The notes under the pieces: generated by a model
Database searches by the model: none
The model's input: the letters and a program-made list of their open reading frames with translations, nothing else
Told to the model about the DNA's origin: nothing
Shown here: one piece after another, positions 41,588 through 52,084 of the stretch
How the letters are laid out: each line of letters starts with the position of its first letter
Numbering within the stretch: the stretch's first letter is position 1
DNA from: Proteles cristata cristata
Taxonomy: Eukaryota > Chordata > Mammalia > Carnivora > Hyaenidae
Length of the DNA: 64,000 nt
Reading direction: 5' to 3'
Assembly (NCBI GenBank): GCA_017311185.1
Contig: JAESUZ010000346.1
Span: 1 to 64,000, forward strand
Translations under genes and position numbers: made by a program

Positions 41588-42461
41588 TTAGAAGCTTAAA
41601 ATAGTCACTTTTATTTCTGCCCCATCCACACATGTGTTGGTTGGTCCCTCTGTAGATGTGAGCCATCCTGGCTGATTTCTGGAGGCGAGGCTGGGCCTGG
41701 CTCATCTCTGCCGCAATGCAGGCCTGGCGGTGCTGACGCTGGCCCGAGACAAAGCCCAAGTGCCCAGGGCCTCCAGGTCTAGGGTCAGAGCTGACACTGT
41801 CACTTTCACCAGAGCGTGTTGGAAGCAGGTCACACGAACAGGACGAGTCGCGCTCCTAGGGCATGGACGGGGTGCGGCTGGCAGAGAGTGGACAGTGGTA
41901 CCAAGATGCTACTTCAGAGGGAAAGACACCAGTCTCCTCTCCCACGCGGAACCAGAGGGCGCCTCGAAGTCCCAGAGCACTGTTGTTTCTGGGTTGGCGT
42001 TTTCAGGTCCCTGGTCCACTGACGCGGCCACCAGCGAGGAACCTTAATGTCCACCTTCCTCCTTCCTTCTAACTGTCCAACTTATTCCTGTTCCTCACTT
42101 ACTCACTCCCTTCCTTCCAATCACTGTGAGGCCTCAAATCCTTCTTGGAAGGAAGGAACTAAAGGTAGGAGCTTGCATCCAGGAGGCTGTGATCCGCAGC
42201 TCCCAGAGCGGAAAGCAGAAGGGACCCGGCGCCTGCAGTGCATTCTGGAACGGAGAAGAACTACAGAGGGTGAATGAACATCACCCCTGCACCACCGGTG
42301 TGCTGAGAGGAAGGTGGGTGGAAGGGGGAGCCCTGTGCAAGGTCTCCAGCACCTTTGTCTGGTGGATCTAAAACTTGGGTACCAAGGAGGGGGCACCTCA
42401 TTCCAGGTGCTTGGCATAGCTCATTCCTCCATTTTATTAAAAAAAAAAAAATATCTTTCCC
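41588..42461. other. Unassigned non-coding stretch with a CTCF-like motif
   Basis: No gene is recognised. It holds a CTCF-like motif at 41949-41962 and an A-run near 42440. Short overlapping frames have no domain. Confidence 0.45.
41949..41962 (+). promoter_or_regulatory. CTCF-like motif
   Basis: GAACCAGAGGGCGC matches the 14-base CTCF core CCASYAGRKGGCRS at 12 positions, with the important AGRKGGCRS part intact. It is outside recognised repeats. Confidence 0.5.
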
Positions 42462-42600
42462 GGGGCACCTGGGTGGCTCAGTTGGTTGAGCGTCTGATTT
42501 CGGCTCAGGTCATGAGCTCATTGCTGCTGAGTTCGGGCCCTGCTTTGGGCTCTGGGCTGACAGCTTGGAGCCTGGAACCTGCTTCAGATTCTATGTCTCC
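42462..42600 (+). mobile_element. Can-SINE, 3'-truncated
   Basis: Forward SINE head and first part of the body, GGGGCACCTGGGTGGCTCAG to TTCTATGTCTCC. The TC-rich end and A tail are missing. Confidence 0.9.
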
Positions 42601-42699
42601 ACAAAGTAAATCATGGTAGGCACTACCAAAATAAAGAAATAAACCACTGCTAATTAGGCTATGACATAATATGCTCATCACTTAAAATGTTTATTCCAT

Positions 42700-42907
42700 T
42701 AGGCACCTGGGTGGCTCAGCCGGTTGAGCATCCTACTTCAGCTCAGGTCATGATTCTGCAGTTCGTGAGTTCGAGCCCCGTGTCAGGCTCTGTGCTAACA
42801 AACAGCTCAGAGCCTGGAGCTTCAGATTCTGTCTCCGTCTCTCTGCCCCTCCCCCACTTGTGCCCTGTCTCTCTCTCTCTCTCAAATATAAAAAAATTAA
42901 ACATAAA
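42700..42907 (+). mobile_element. Can-SINE (older subfamily)
   Basis: Forward SINE, TAGGCACCTGGGTGGCTCAG, with a small insertion (CTAACAAACAGCTCAGAG) and an AAAAAATTAAACATAAA tail. An imperfect duplication of AATGTTTATTCCATT flanks it. Confidence 0.93.
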
Positions 42908-43411
42908 AAAATGTTTAATCTTTCCCATTAAGAAACTCACACACTTCCTATCGGATTCTATCCATGGGGAACCACATTCTAGAATGCCATGCCCGTGGAA
43001 GCAAGGGCCCCTTCTGCGGTGTTGGAGCTAGCGCTCCCTGGTCTGGTTCAGCCCCCCCTTTTTCTGCTTCTTCACTCTCGGTCCATTCCCTTAGGACCCC
43101 TGCCTCTTTCGCCTAATATAAGTTGTGTCCAGCTCTTACCCTCTTACAAAACCGAGCGCTCTTTGAAGTTCAGATCCCGTCTATGGAGACTCTGTACGCC
43201 CCAGGATGCTTAGCCATGCCCTTTGTGTGGGACAGAATCCATCCAGCCCAGCCCATCCAGAAACCGCTACAACCCCCTCAGCAGTTGACAGGGGTTCGCT
43301 CCCTTTTCCATGTCGGCTCCTGTACTATGTGCCTGTCCATACTCATCCCTTTCAAACTTCACAGCAGCCCAAGGAGGGAGACACAGATGCGCTTTCTTGT
43401 TTTTTTAAATG
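42908..43411. other. Unassigned non-coding stretch
   Basis: About 500 bases with no recognised gene. Parts may be old LINE sequence but are too diverged to name. Confidence 0.4.
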
Positions 43412-44142
43412 GGCTTCATTTTTTAGAGTAGTTTTGGGGTTACAGAAAATTGAGGAGATGCTACAGAGGTTTCCCAGGTGCCCCCCTCCCACACACCATG
43501 CCCCCCACTGTTACCATCTTGCACTGGTGTGGTGTGTTTGCTGAGATTGATGGGCCAGTTTTGATACATTACTATTAACTAGAGTTTGTAGTTGGTATTG
43601 GGGTTCAGTATGTTGTACATTCTATGGGTATGACCAGTGTATAATGCCACGTATCCACCATTACGGTATCATACGAACTAGTTTCACTGGCCTAAACACC
43701 ACCCCTCCCCCCGCCCCGCTTTGTTTAGTTTTGTAAGAAACCACCAAACTGTCTTCCAAAGTGACTGCACCATTTTGCATTCCTACCAGCAATGAATGGG
43801 AGTTCCTGTTGCTCCACATCTTTGCTAGCATTTGATGTTGTCAGATTTTGCTGTTCCAGGTTTGGGCTATTCTAGCAGATGTGGAGTGGTATCTCACTGG
43901 TGTTTTAATTTGCATTTTCCTGATGGCATATGAAATGGAGCATTTTTCATGCACTTATTTGCCATCTGGGTATCTTCTTTGGAGAGATGTCTGTTCAGAC
44001 TCTTGCCCATTTTTAAATTGGGTGGGTTCTTTTTTACTGTGGCGTGTTAAACATTTTTATATATTGTATATACAAGTTCTGTATCAGATATATGTTTTGC
44101 AAATATTGTCTGCCCGTGTGTAGCTTGTGTTTTCATTCTCTT

Positions 44143-44364
44143 TTTTTTTTTAATTTTTTTTTAATGTTTTATTTATTTCTAGGAGAGAGAGACAGCGTGA
44201 GCAGGGGAGGGTCAGAGAGAGAGGGAGTCACAGACTGAAACAGGCTTCAGGCTCTGAGCTGGCAGTCAGCACAGAGCCCGACGTGGGGCTCAAACCCACA
44301 AACCGCGAGACCATGACCCAAGCGAAAGTCGGACGCTTAACCGACTAAGCCACCCAGGCGCCCC
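44143..44364 (-). mobile_element. Can-SINE, young subfamily, full length
   Basis: Reverse SINE with a perfect 19-bp duplication CTTGTGTTTTCATTCTCTT at 44124-44142 and 44365-44383. The head ends in GGCGCCCC. The L1 sequence continues unchanged across the insertion. Confidence 0.98.
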
Positions 44365-44570
44365 CTTGTGTTTTCATTCTCTTAACTGCTTTTTCACAAA
44401 GCCATTTTTAATTTTGATGAAGCCCAACTTAACAGTTTTTCTTTCATGGATTGTGCTTTTGGTGTTGGATTTAAAAAGCCATGGCCAAACCCAAGGTCAC
44501 CTATGTTACCTTCTAGAAGTTTTATAGTTTTGTGTTTTATTTGAAGTCCATGATCCATTTTGAGTTAGTT

Positions 44571-44774
44571 TTTTTTAGGTTTATTTATTTTTGAGAGAGA
44601 GCGAGAAGGAGAGAGCAGGGGAGGGGCAGAGAAAGGCGAGAGAGAATCCCAAGCAGGCTCCATGCTTTTAGTGCAGAGACCAGTGCGGGGTTGGAACTCA
44701 CAAACTGTGAGATCATGACCTGAGCAGAAAACCAAAAGTCAGATACTTGACCAACCGACCCACCCAAGCGCCCC
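44571..44774 (-). mobile_element. Can-SINE (older subfamily)
   Basis: Reverse SINE with a GA-rich body, flanked by ATTTTGAGTTAGTT duplications (44557-44570 and 44775-44788). The head is diverged (ACTTGACCAACCGACCCACC). Confidence 0.95.
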
Positions 44775-45132
44775 ATTTTGAGTTAGTTTCTATGAAAGGT
44801 GTAAGGTCAGTGTGTAGACCTTTCTTTTTTCCCATGTGGCTGTCCAGGTGCCCTGGGCCCATTTGTTAAGGAAGAGGCTTACCTTTCTCCATTGTATTGC
44901 TTTTGTTCCTTTGAGCAAAAACAGCAGTTGACTTTATGTGCGGGTGTATTTCTGGGGTCTTCATTCTGTTCCTTTGATCTATGTGTCTGTTTTTCCGCCA
45001 GTGCCACGCTGTCCTGACTGCTGCAGGCTGACAGTAAGTCTTGATGTTGGATAGTGTCAGCCCTCACACTCTCTCCTCCCGTGTTGCATGCGCTATTCTT
45101 GGTCTTTCATCTTTCCAAATAAACATTATTTT

Positions 45133-45366
45133 TCATTTCATTTATTTATTTATTTATTTTTAATTTTTTATTTATTTTTAGGAGAGAGAGAGACAGCGTG
45201 AGCAGGGGAGGGTCAGAGAGAGAGGGAGTGACAGACTGTGAAACAGGCTCCAGGCTCCGAGCTGGCAGTCAGCACAGAGCCCGACGCGGAGCCCGAACCC
45301 ACGAACCGCGAGATCATGACCTAAGCGAAAGTCGGACGCTTAACTGACTAAGCCACCCAGGCGCCC
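45133..45366 (-). mobile_element. Can-SINE, young subfamily
   Basis: Reverse SINE with an ATTT-type tail and a head ending in CAGGCGCCCC. It has GAGTGACAGACTGTGAAACA rather than the usual GAGTCACAGACTGAAACA. An imperfect ACATTATTTTTC-like duplication flanks it. Confidence 0.95.
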
Positions 45367-45395
45367 CACATTTTATTTTTTAAGGTCATACTTTT

Positions 45396-45597
45396 CTTTT
45401 TTTTTTTTTTCCAATGTTTATTTTTGAGAGAGAGACAGACTGTGAAGGGGCAGAGAGAGAGGGAGACACAGAATCTGAAGCAGGCTCCAGGCTCTGAGCT
45501 GTCAGCACAGAGCCCGACGCGGGGCTTGAACGCATGAATGGTGAGAGCATGACCTGAGCCGAAGTCAGATGCTCAACCAAGTGAGCCAGCCACCCAG
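45396..45597 (-). mobile_element. Can-SINE (older subfamily)
   Basis: Reverse SINE, GAGACACAGAATCTGAAGCA body, ending at CCAGCCACCCAG. It is followed by a C-rich run (CCGCCGCCCCCCCGCCCCCC) to about 45620 that replaces the usual GGCGCCCC end. Confidence 0.93.
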
Positions 45598-45764
45598 CCC
45601 GCCGCCCCCCCGCCCCCCCTGGGATAAACTTCAGAGCCCGTTTGTTGATATCCACAAGATAACTAGCTGCAGTCTGGATTGGGATCGCATCCAAGTGGGG
45701 CAAATGTACCTTGCGTTTGTTTTTGGTTTGCTTTTGCCTTGAGTCCCCTGGCAAATGTGCCTGG

Positions 45765-45840
45765 TTACAAATGAAACCACGGAGGCCCAGAGAGGCAAAC
45801 TGGCTTACCCAAGGTCAATGTAATTGAAACTCATATTTCA
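45765..45840 (-). mobile_element. MIR core fragment
   Basis: GAGGCCCAGAGAGGCAAACT and a GGCTTACCCAAGGTCA core match reverse MIR. Confidence 0.75.
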
Positions 45841-46316
45841 TCAATTCTGACACATCCATTATACCCTCTCCAAGTGGGGGTGCACTTAACAGTTGATGCT
45901 GACGTCTGACAGTCATTGTACACTTGGCATTGCCCGTGCTTGCCCACAAGAATTTGCAGAGTGTGGGCAGTGGCTTAGGAAAACAGCCGGAGGCAACAGT
46001 GAGACATTTCTTTGAGAAATGCTGCGTTGTCGGCCGCTGATGGCCAAGAGCCGGGACAACGTGAACAAACATGGATGTGATTACTGCAAGGCAAGACCGG
46101 GCTCTGAGTGTGAAGACGTGTTGGGAAAACTTTGACTGACTTATTTTGCTTATATTTTCATTTTAATGTGCACACAAGGGAGAATGCATTATTTTTGTAA
46201 AAACCCTCTAGGTCTAAACAGACCTACAATAGTTTTTTTGATAAATATGGAAGTAAGAAGTTTAAAGTGACAGGGAAGTATCACCGTATAAGGGTCTCAT
46301 TTATATCACTGTTATG
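45841..46316. other. Unassigned non-coding stretch
   Basis: AT-richer in its second half. No gene or repeat is recognised. Confidence 0.4.
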
Positions 46317-46324
46317 GCAGAGAA

Positions 46325-46528
46325 TTTTTTTTAATGTTTATTCTGAGAGAGTGTGTGAGTGTGAGTGGGGGAGGGGCAGAGAGAGAGGGAAGAGAGAATC
46401 CCAAGCAGGCTCTGCACCGTCAGTGCAGAGTCCAACGTGGGGCTCAAACTCCCGAATCTCGAGATCATGGCCTGAGCCAAAAACGAAGAGTCAGACCCTC
46501 AACAGACTGAGTCATCTGGACGCTCCAA
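46325..46528 (-). mobile_element. Can-SINE, diverged
   Basis: Reverse SINE, GAGTGTGTGAGTGTGAGTGG body, with the head ending CATCTGGACGCTCC. A short GGCAGAGA duplication (46317-46324 and 46529-46536) flanks it. Confidence 0.92.
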
Positions 46529-46536
46529 GGCAGAGA

Positions 46537-47014
46537 CGGATTCTGAGTGGGAAAGACAAATAGTAGTGCAGCTCGAGGTTGATATTTCTAGATTCTATGA
46601 CATATAGTAATGGCTGCATTGTCAGCTTCCTGGGAGAAATCACAAGTTTGAGACAGGGGACATTTACAAAGTCATAGGCAGGGAAATCAACAAGGGACAG
46701 TGTAGGGCTGGTAACACCTGGGAGCTGTTGCCACCTCTTGCCTTGAAGGGCAAGGAGTGTGAGAGGTTATGAGAACCTGGGTAGAGACAGCAGCCTGGCT
46801 GCCCCTGCCATCTTTGACAGGGCAAGAGCCAGAGGCATGAACACCCACCCTCATTCTCCGGTACCCCCATTCTCGCACGTGCCTCCCGTTGTGAGAAGCC
46901 ACTGAGAAGCGATGATCACCCTCCCAGGATATGGAACAGCGAATGGCTCTGGGAGGGGGCTATTGGCAAGCATCTCACAAACAGTAGGGTCGGCATTCCA
47001 GTGGGCCACTCCTC
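46537..47014. other. Unassigned non-coding stretch
   Basis: No gene or repeat is recognised. Confidence 0.4.
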
Positions 47015-47033
47015 CCCCACCACCCCTGCTTCT

Positions 47034-47250
47034 TCTTCTTTTTTTTTTTTTATTTATTTCTAGGAGAGAGAGAGAGACAGCATGAGCAGGGGAGGGTCAG
47101 AGAGAGAGGGAGACACAGAATTAGAAGCAGGCTCCAGGCTCTGAGCTGGCAGTCAGCACAGAGCCCGACGCGGGGCTCGAACCCACGAACCGCGAGATCA
47201 TGACCCAAGCGAAAGTCGGATGCTTAACCGACTAAGCCACCCAGGCGCCC
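47034..47250 (-). mobile_element. Can-SINE, mosaic of young and older subfamily features
   Basis: Reverse SINE with young-type tail (TTATTTCTAGGAGAGAGAG), GGCAGTCAGCACAGAGCC and GACCCAAGCGAAAGTCGG. The middle, however, is older-type: GAGACACAGAATTAGAAGCA. A perfect 19-bp duplication CCCCACCACCCCTGCTTCT (47015-47033 and 47251-47269) flanks it. Confidence 0.97.
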
Positions 47251-47269
47251 CCCCACCACCCCTGCTTCT

Positions 47270-47864
47270 AACAGCAGTGCTGTGCACCAAGGCCCCGTGG
47301 GCAAGAACAGCTGACCTTGTGGATGGGGTGCATCTTGAGCTCCCTGGTTGATGTGGAGGCTCCCTAATCCTTCACGATCTGTGGCTGCCCCCCACTCCAG
47401 CCTCAGCGTGGCCAGGTCCAGCCCGCTCACTCCCCTCTCCCTGCCCAGCACCTGATTTACAACATGGGACTCTTTGGGAGAAATGATCGTCTGCTTTGGG
47501 GCTGAAACTTGGCTCAGAAACTGCAGACATCAACTCACAGGCCCGATGATGGACAGCATGAACTCGCATCGCGGTGTGTTTATAGCTTATAAGGGTGAGT
47601 TGTGCGTATTTCAAACTTGGCCCGAACACCTGCTTGCCCAATTGGCTTGTCAAGCAGAGTCTCCTCTGATTTAGAGATCTAGATCTGCCAACTTGATTTC
47701 TGAAGCTAACTCTCTTGTTTGCCAAATCTGCTCTAGACAGGGAATCAAAGGATCTGTGCGCGTCAGAGCTGGGCTCCCTCTCTCTGTAACAGACAAGGAA
47801 ACTGAAGGAAAAGGGAAATGTTGGCTCCAGGCCATGGCACCTGGGAGGGGACAAAGAGTCTGGG
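47270..47864. other. Unassigned non-coding stretch
   Basis: Part near 47785 (CAGACAAGGAAACTGAAGGA) may be a MIR scrap. No gene is supported; the 160-codon minus frame has no domain. Confidence 0.4.
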
Positions 47865-48140
47865 CCTTGGAGTCTGTTGCCTGCATCCAGGGCTTAGCTT
47901 GGCCATTAGCTATGGGACCTTAGATAAGTCCCCTAATCTTCCTGTCCTGTATTCCACTTTGCAAAATGAGAGGAGAGCATAATTCCTATCTCACAAGGTG
48001 ATCGCAAGAATCGAATGAGCTGTGAGCCAGGCAGGCAGTGAGCAATTCTGAGCAACACCTAGAGCTGGTTCGGGTCTACGGCCCCCGGGAGCTAGCTCAG
48101 AGCAGGCCCTCCATGTTTGTTGAATGACTTAATGAGTGTG
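47865..48140 (+). mobile_element. MIR followed by an L2-like 3' end
   Basis: GGGCTTAGCTTGGCCATTAG, TATGGGACCTTAGATAAGTC and TCCTATCTCACAAGGTGATC follow forward MIR to about 48030. CAGAGCAGGCCCTCCATGTT then TGTTGAATGACTTAATGAG is an L2/MIR-type terminus. Confidence 0.8.
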
Positions 48141-48764
48141 AAAAGAGCTTCACTGATTGTGAGTCTCGGAGGAAATGCTATTCATTATGTTAATTATGCT
48201 CTGTAACGGGCCGAGTTCTTGCAAAGCAATGAATCTCATCAACCCATCAGTGGGCTGGAGTCCCCAGGATGAATGTCCTGTTTGCTTCCCTCAGCAGCAA
48301 ATCCAGCTGTTTTCCTCATAATTTAAAAGAGATAATGACAGTTTGAGCAAGAGCCGCCCAGCTGTCAGGTGCTGGAGTGAGCAACCGTTCAGTCTGGACA
48401 CTCAATGCTGGCCTGGCGGCCGAGGCAGCCGGGAAGCCCTAGGTCATGGTTATGGCCGTGGCCAGGAGAAAGCAGATAATACATGGAATGAGTCCTTAGG
48501 GGTCTGGGAGCTTGTGGGTTGGACTGAGCCCAGTGGAGGCTCTGCTCTGCAGCACGTAGGCCCCCAGAAAAGTCTCAGCTCCCAGGATTGGCAGAGATGG
48601 GCTAGGAGAGGCCGTGCGGCCCTTTCAGTGTTGAAGTCTGACCTTGGCAGTGGTCATAACTTTTGAATCAGCCATGAGGGGAGCTGCTGCACGCTCCTCA
48701 GAGGTGAGTGGTTCCAGCAGTGGGAAGACCATCACTGGACAAGGCCTCGGAGGCCGCTTGTCCC
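48141..48764. other. Unassigned stretch, possibly conserved at its start
   Basis: The first 220 bases (48170-48360) are AT-rich with no repeat: TTCATTATGTTAATTATGCT and CATAATTTAAAAGAGATAAT. The rest is GC-richer. No gene is recognised. Confidence 0.4.
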
Positions 48765-48890
48765 AGTTACTTCACAGAGAAAGGGACAGAGGCCCAGAGA
48801 AGAGACAGTTTGGTCATGTAACACGGCAGGTCAGCCTAGAACTCAGGCCCTCAGCTTCCTGATTTCTGATTGTCTTCAATCACTTTAGGG
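48765..48890 (-). mobile_element. MIR fragment
   Basis: AAAGGGACAGAGGCCCAGAG and CAGCCTAGAACTCAGGCCCT follow reverse MIR. Confidence 0.75.
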
Positions 48891-49189
48891 GACAGTTTCT
48901 AGGCTTCCAGAACTAGGCATTCCAGGTGCTCTGCATATGCATGTCCATGGCTCTATCATAGTCTAGCCTAAAGAGACAGCAGTGCCTGGAGTTGTGTAGT
49001 GTGTAGCCTGTGCAACTGTACGCAGCAGCCTTTGCTAGAATCACATGAAAAGAATCTCCAGTGTGAAGGGTGTGTCCAGAAATGACTCATATGCAGTAGA
49101 GATGTCCTCATCTTTCTTGCGAACTGAGGTTTTCCTTAAGGAATGAAGATACACCCTAGTTAGACATCTCTGGAAGGTCCACACTGGAA
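48891..49189. other. Unassigned non-coding stretch
   Basis: About 300 bases with nothing recognised. Confidence 0.4.
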
Positions 49190-49310
49190 GGGCCTTTCAA
49201 GGTCACCTCACCCACCCCTTCTCACTACATAAAGAAACTAAGGCTGAGAGAGAAGAAGGGACTCGTCCACGGTCAGGCAGTGAGCTGGTCCCAATCATGC
49301 TGCGCTGCCT
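49190..49310 (-). mobile_element. MIR fragment
   Basis: AAAGAAACTAAGGCTGAGAG and ACTCGTCCACGGTCAGGCAG follow the reverse MIR core. Confidence 0.7.
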
Positions 49311-49669
49311 GCTCTGCTGACCCCCCGTGGCCCTGGGAGTCTCAGCGAAGCTACCCCTGGTTTTGCTCACACCAGAGCAGGTCTCCGCACCCCTGGCTCC
49401 GTGGCACCTCCTCACCGGCTTCTCTTCCATCCATCCTGCCCGCCACTGCGGAGGGAACGGTCCCTGAGAGCTGACAGCTGCCATTTCCCCAGCCCCTCTT
49501 GCCAGCCTTTCCCCTGGGCCGCAGCTCAGGTCCACCCGCCCCAGGGGCCACCCGGAGCTCTTGTGACCAAGCCACAAGGCTTCCAGAACAGTCCTGCCCC
49601 ATCACCCACCGCCCACCGCTCTCTCTGGCCCTATTCAAATATCTGTAGTTTTCTCGGCCCTTTGCAGTC
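49311..49669. other. Unassigned GC-rich stretch
   Basis: Frames of up to 151 codons overlap on both strands with no domain. No repeat is recognised. Confidence 0.4.
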
Positions 49670-49800
49670 CTCTGGCCCTTTTCTGACACGCCCTCCCTTC
49701 CTGGAGGGTCCAAGACCCAGCTCAAATATCGTCTCCTCCAAGAGCTATTCCCTAGACCCCCAGAGCGCAAAGAATCTGTCTTTTCTACGTCTCAGGGCAG
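49670..49800 (+). mobile_element. L2 fragment
   Basis: CCCAGCTCAAATATCGTCTC and CTCCAAGAGCTATTCCCTAG closely follow the L2 3' region. Confidence 0.75.
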
Positions 49801-49976
49801 CCCCAGCAGGACACATGCCCATGGGTTGGACCCGCCTGTCTGCATGGCTGTGCTAACTGTACCCCCAGAACATTCTAGAAATCCTAGATGAGACTGATTT
49901 CAAGTCATTCCTCTAAGCAGATTTGAAATCTGCTTTCGTTTGCAGAGTTAGTCACCGGCGAGCGCCAGGCTCCGGG

Positions 49977-49997
49977 CGGCGGCTGGGAGCGCCGCCG
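49977..49997. other. GC hairpin
   Basis: Perfect 7-bp arms CGGCGGC and GCCGCCG around a 7-base loop TGGGAGC. There is no T-run after it, and function is unknown. Confidence 0.5.
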
Positions 49998-50660
49998 TGC
50001 TATGCACCTCACAGACTGCCACGTCCCACTGCAAGGTCACGGCTCTCCAGGCAGGACTGCAGCAGTTTCCACAGCCGCCTCCTGCCAGACTGCGATCCCC
50101 CGTGGGGCAGGTGCCGCAGGGACAGCTCTGGGCTCGGGCGCAGGGTCAGGACACCTCCCCTCGCCAGTGTCCTGTGTTGAGAACGCAGACACAGTCACAC
50201 ACCCACTTGCCTGCGGGGAGGGAGGGGCCCCGCTGCCGATTTACCGGCTGGAACCTTCTGCATCTGACCTTCAAAGGGTGGCCCCCTGGGTCGTGCTTAT
50301 TAACAAGCTCCCCTGGGGAATCTGACTCGCAGTCTGGCGTGTGGAAACTTCTGGACAGCCCTTCCCACGGGGCTGTGCATCCATTATCGTCATAATAAGT
50401 CTATGCAGCAGGTGACTAGTTACTCACCTGTTCACAGGCTCAAAGATAGGAGACGACATGCTCAGGAGACCTGCGGGCCTCTCCCCCGGCCCCTGCGCTC
50501 CTGCACCTCCCAGGACATTACGACCTCACTTTTCAGTGTCCAGCTGATGAGATTTACAATGAAGGAGGAGGGTGAGGAACACCGAGCCCTGGGCACTTAC
50601 TGCCCCTGGGAGTGGAGCCAGGCTGTTGGAACGGGGAAGCTGTGGGTGTAATGCCCGGGG

Positions 50661-50674
50661 CCACCTGGTGGCGG
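50661..50674 (+). promoter_or_regulatory. CTCF-like motif (weak)
   Basis: CCACCTGGTGGCGG matches the CTCF core at 13 of 14 positions. The mismatch falls on the usually fixed A, so binding is uncertain. Confidence 0.35.
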
Positions 50675-51536
50675 CGCTGGGAACTGCAGGCAGGTACCTA
50701 GGATGAGGTGAGCGGCCTGACCCGCACCAGCCCCAGGAGATCCCCCATCTGAGTGGCAAAGGCCCCTCCGCTTACTATGGCGACGGGATGGCTCCACGGA
50801 GCCACCAACATCCATTTGAGGTGTTTTCTCCGTCTGATTCAGGTTTAGAAATCTTGAGTCTGTGAACTGGGTCCGACTTGGCTCCAGGCAAGTTAGGACT
50901 CCTTTGGGCCTCAGTTTCCCCGCTTGTCAGTGAAGAGGCTGGATGAGATCTCTGGGGAATCCTCTCAGCTCTGACGGCCTTCTGTGTGATTACTAGGGAC
51001 AACTGGTGGCTTGCTGACCGGGCTCACATAATTCTTTTTCAAGACCGAGTGTCAGGATTTGGGGAGCGATGTGCTCCGTCCACTTCGTGGGGAAGGGACC
51101 AAAAAAAACCCCAGGCTAAAACCTGCTTCGTTCTCCTCTTGGCCTCTTTTTCAAAGATGTTCGAATTAAAGCATAATTGAAAGATGAGACTGTAAGAGCA
51201 GGATGAGGGGTGGCGGGGCCAGCGCTGCCGACTTCACCAGGCGGCCTAATGTCATTACGTCTGTATTAGTAACAGGCGCCCGGCCGCAGGAGAGGGCCCT
51301 TCACCCTGATGCAGATACTTCCCAGTGGACGGGGCTTTTCTTCTTCTGGTCTTCACTGTGAACAAATGCCACTTGGGTTCTTTCACCATTCCAGAGAATT
51401 CCCTGGAGTGAGATGCACATATGGAACAAGATGGACATTTTCTTCCGCTCTCTAAAAGCCCCGAGCAGGAAAACGCTGCACCCTGTACAGCCTGGGAAGA
51501 AGAAGATGGTTTATTCTCAATAAGACTCTGCTCCAG

Positions 51537-51745
51537 GGGACGCCCGGGGGACTCAGTCGGTTAAGCATCCTGACTTCTTCGGCTCAGGTCATGATCTCAC
51601 AGTTCATGGGTTCAAGCCCCACGTCGGGCTCTGTGCTGACAGCTCGGAGCCTGGAGCCTGCTTAGATCCTGTGCTCTCTCTGCCCCTCCCCTGCTTGAGC
51701 TCGTGCTCTCTCTCTGTAAAAAATAAATAAACATAAAAAAAAAAA
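51537..51745 (+). mobile_element. Can-SINE (older subfamily)
   Basis: Forward SINE with an altered start (GGGACGCCCGGGGGACTCAG), an AAAAAATAAATAAACAT tail and a diverged AAGACTCTGCTCCAGGG/AAGACTGCCTCAGGG duplication. Confidence 0.94.
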
Positions 51746-51760
51746 AAGACTGCCTCAGGG

Positions 51761-52084
51761 GCCAAGCCCAGGCCTGCCCCTCCCCAGCCCTGGAGATGGG
51801 GCGCTCTGGCAAGGCACTCCTTTCTCTCTCTCCCTCCCTCTCTCTCCTTTTGTTCCTCATCTCCTCCATCCACTGCTCCCCCTTCTCCTCCCCTTTACCA
51901 AAACCATGCAAGGTCAAGCCCCTGGGGAAGCAAGGGAGACTGGGCTGTCCAGGCTGGGCGTTCTCCCAGCTGCTGGCGTCCTCTGCTCTGACCCCCATCC
52001 TTTGCCTCATTTTAATTCGGGGAAATCAGGATAACAAGAAAATGACATGACATAACCGCTGTTAGTATGTGACTTTCAGCATTT
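51761..52084. other. Unassigned pyrimidine-rich stretch
   Basis: An impure TCTC/CTCC tract runs from about 51815 to 51895. No gene is recognised. Confidence 0.4.

Larger units (their letters stand above)
43412..45700 (-). mobile_element. Old L1 (3' half), interrupted by four SINEs
   Basis: Reverse-oriented L1 ORF2 3' part: CATTTTGCATTCCTACCAGC, a GTTCCTGTTGCTCCACATC segment, GGAGTGGTATCTCACTGGTG, CATGGATTGTGCTTTTGGTG and GATCTATGTGTCTGTTTTTC. SINEs at 44143-44364, 44571-44774, 45133-45366 and 45396-45597 split it. Many stops make it non-coding. Confidence 0.88.
49801..51521. other. Repeat-poor block, 1.7 kb
   Basis: GC-rich from 49950 to 50260 with a CpG-containing hairpin at 49977-49997. 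A CTCF-like motif lies at 50661-50674. The part from 51150 to 51440 mixes AT-rich and GC-rich words (CTAATGTCATTACGTCTGTA) and could be conserved. Frames of up to 132 codons have no domain. No promoter or splice-supported exon can be argued. Confidence 0.5.
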
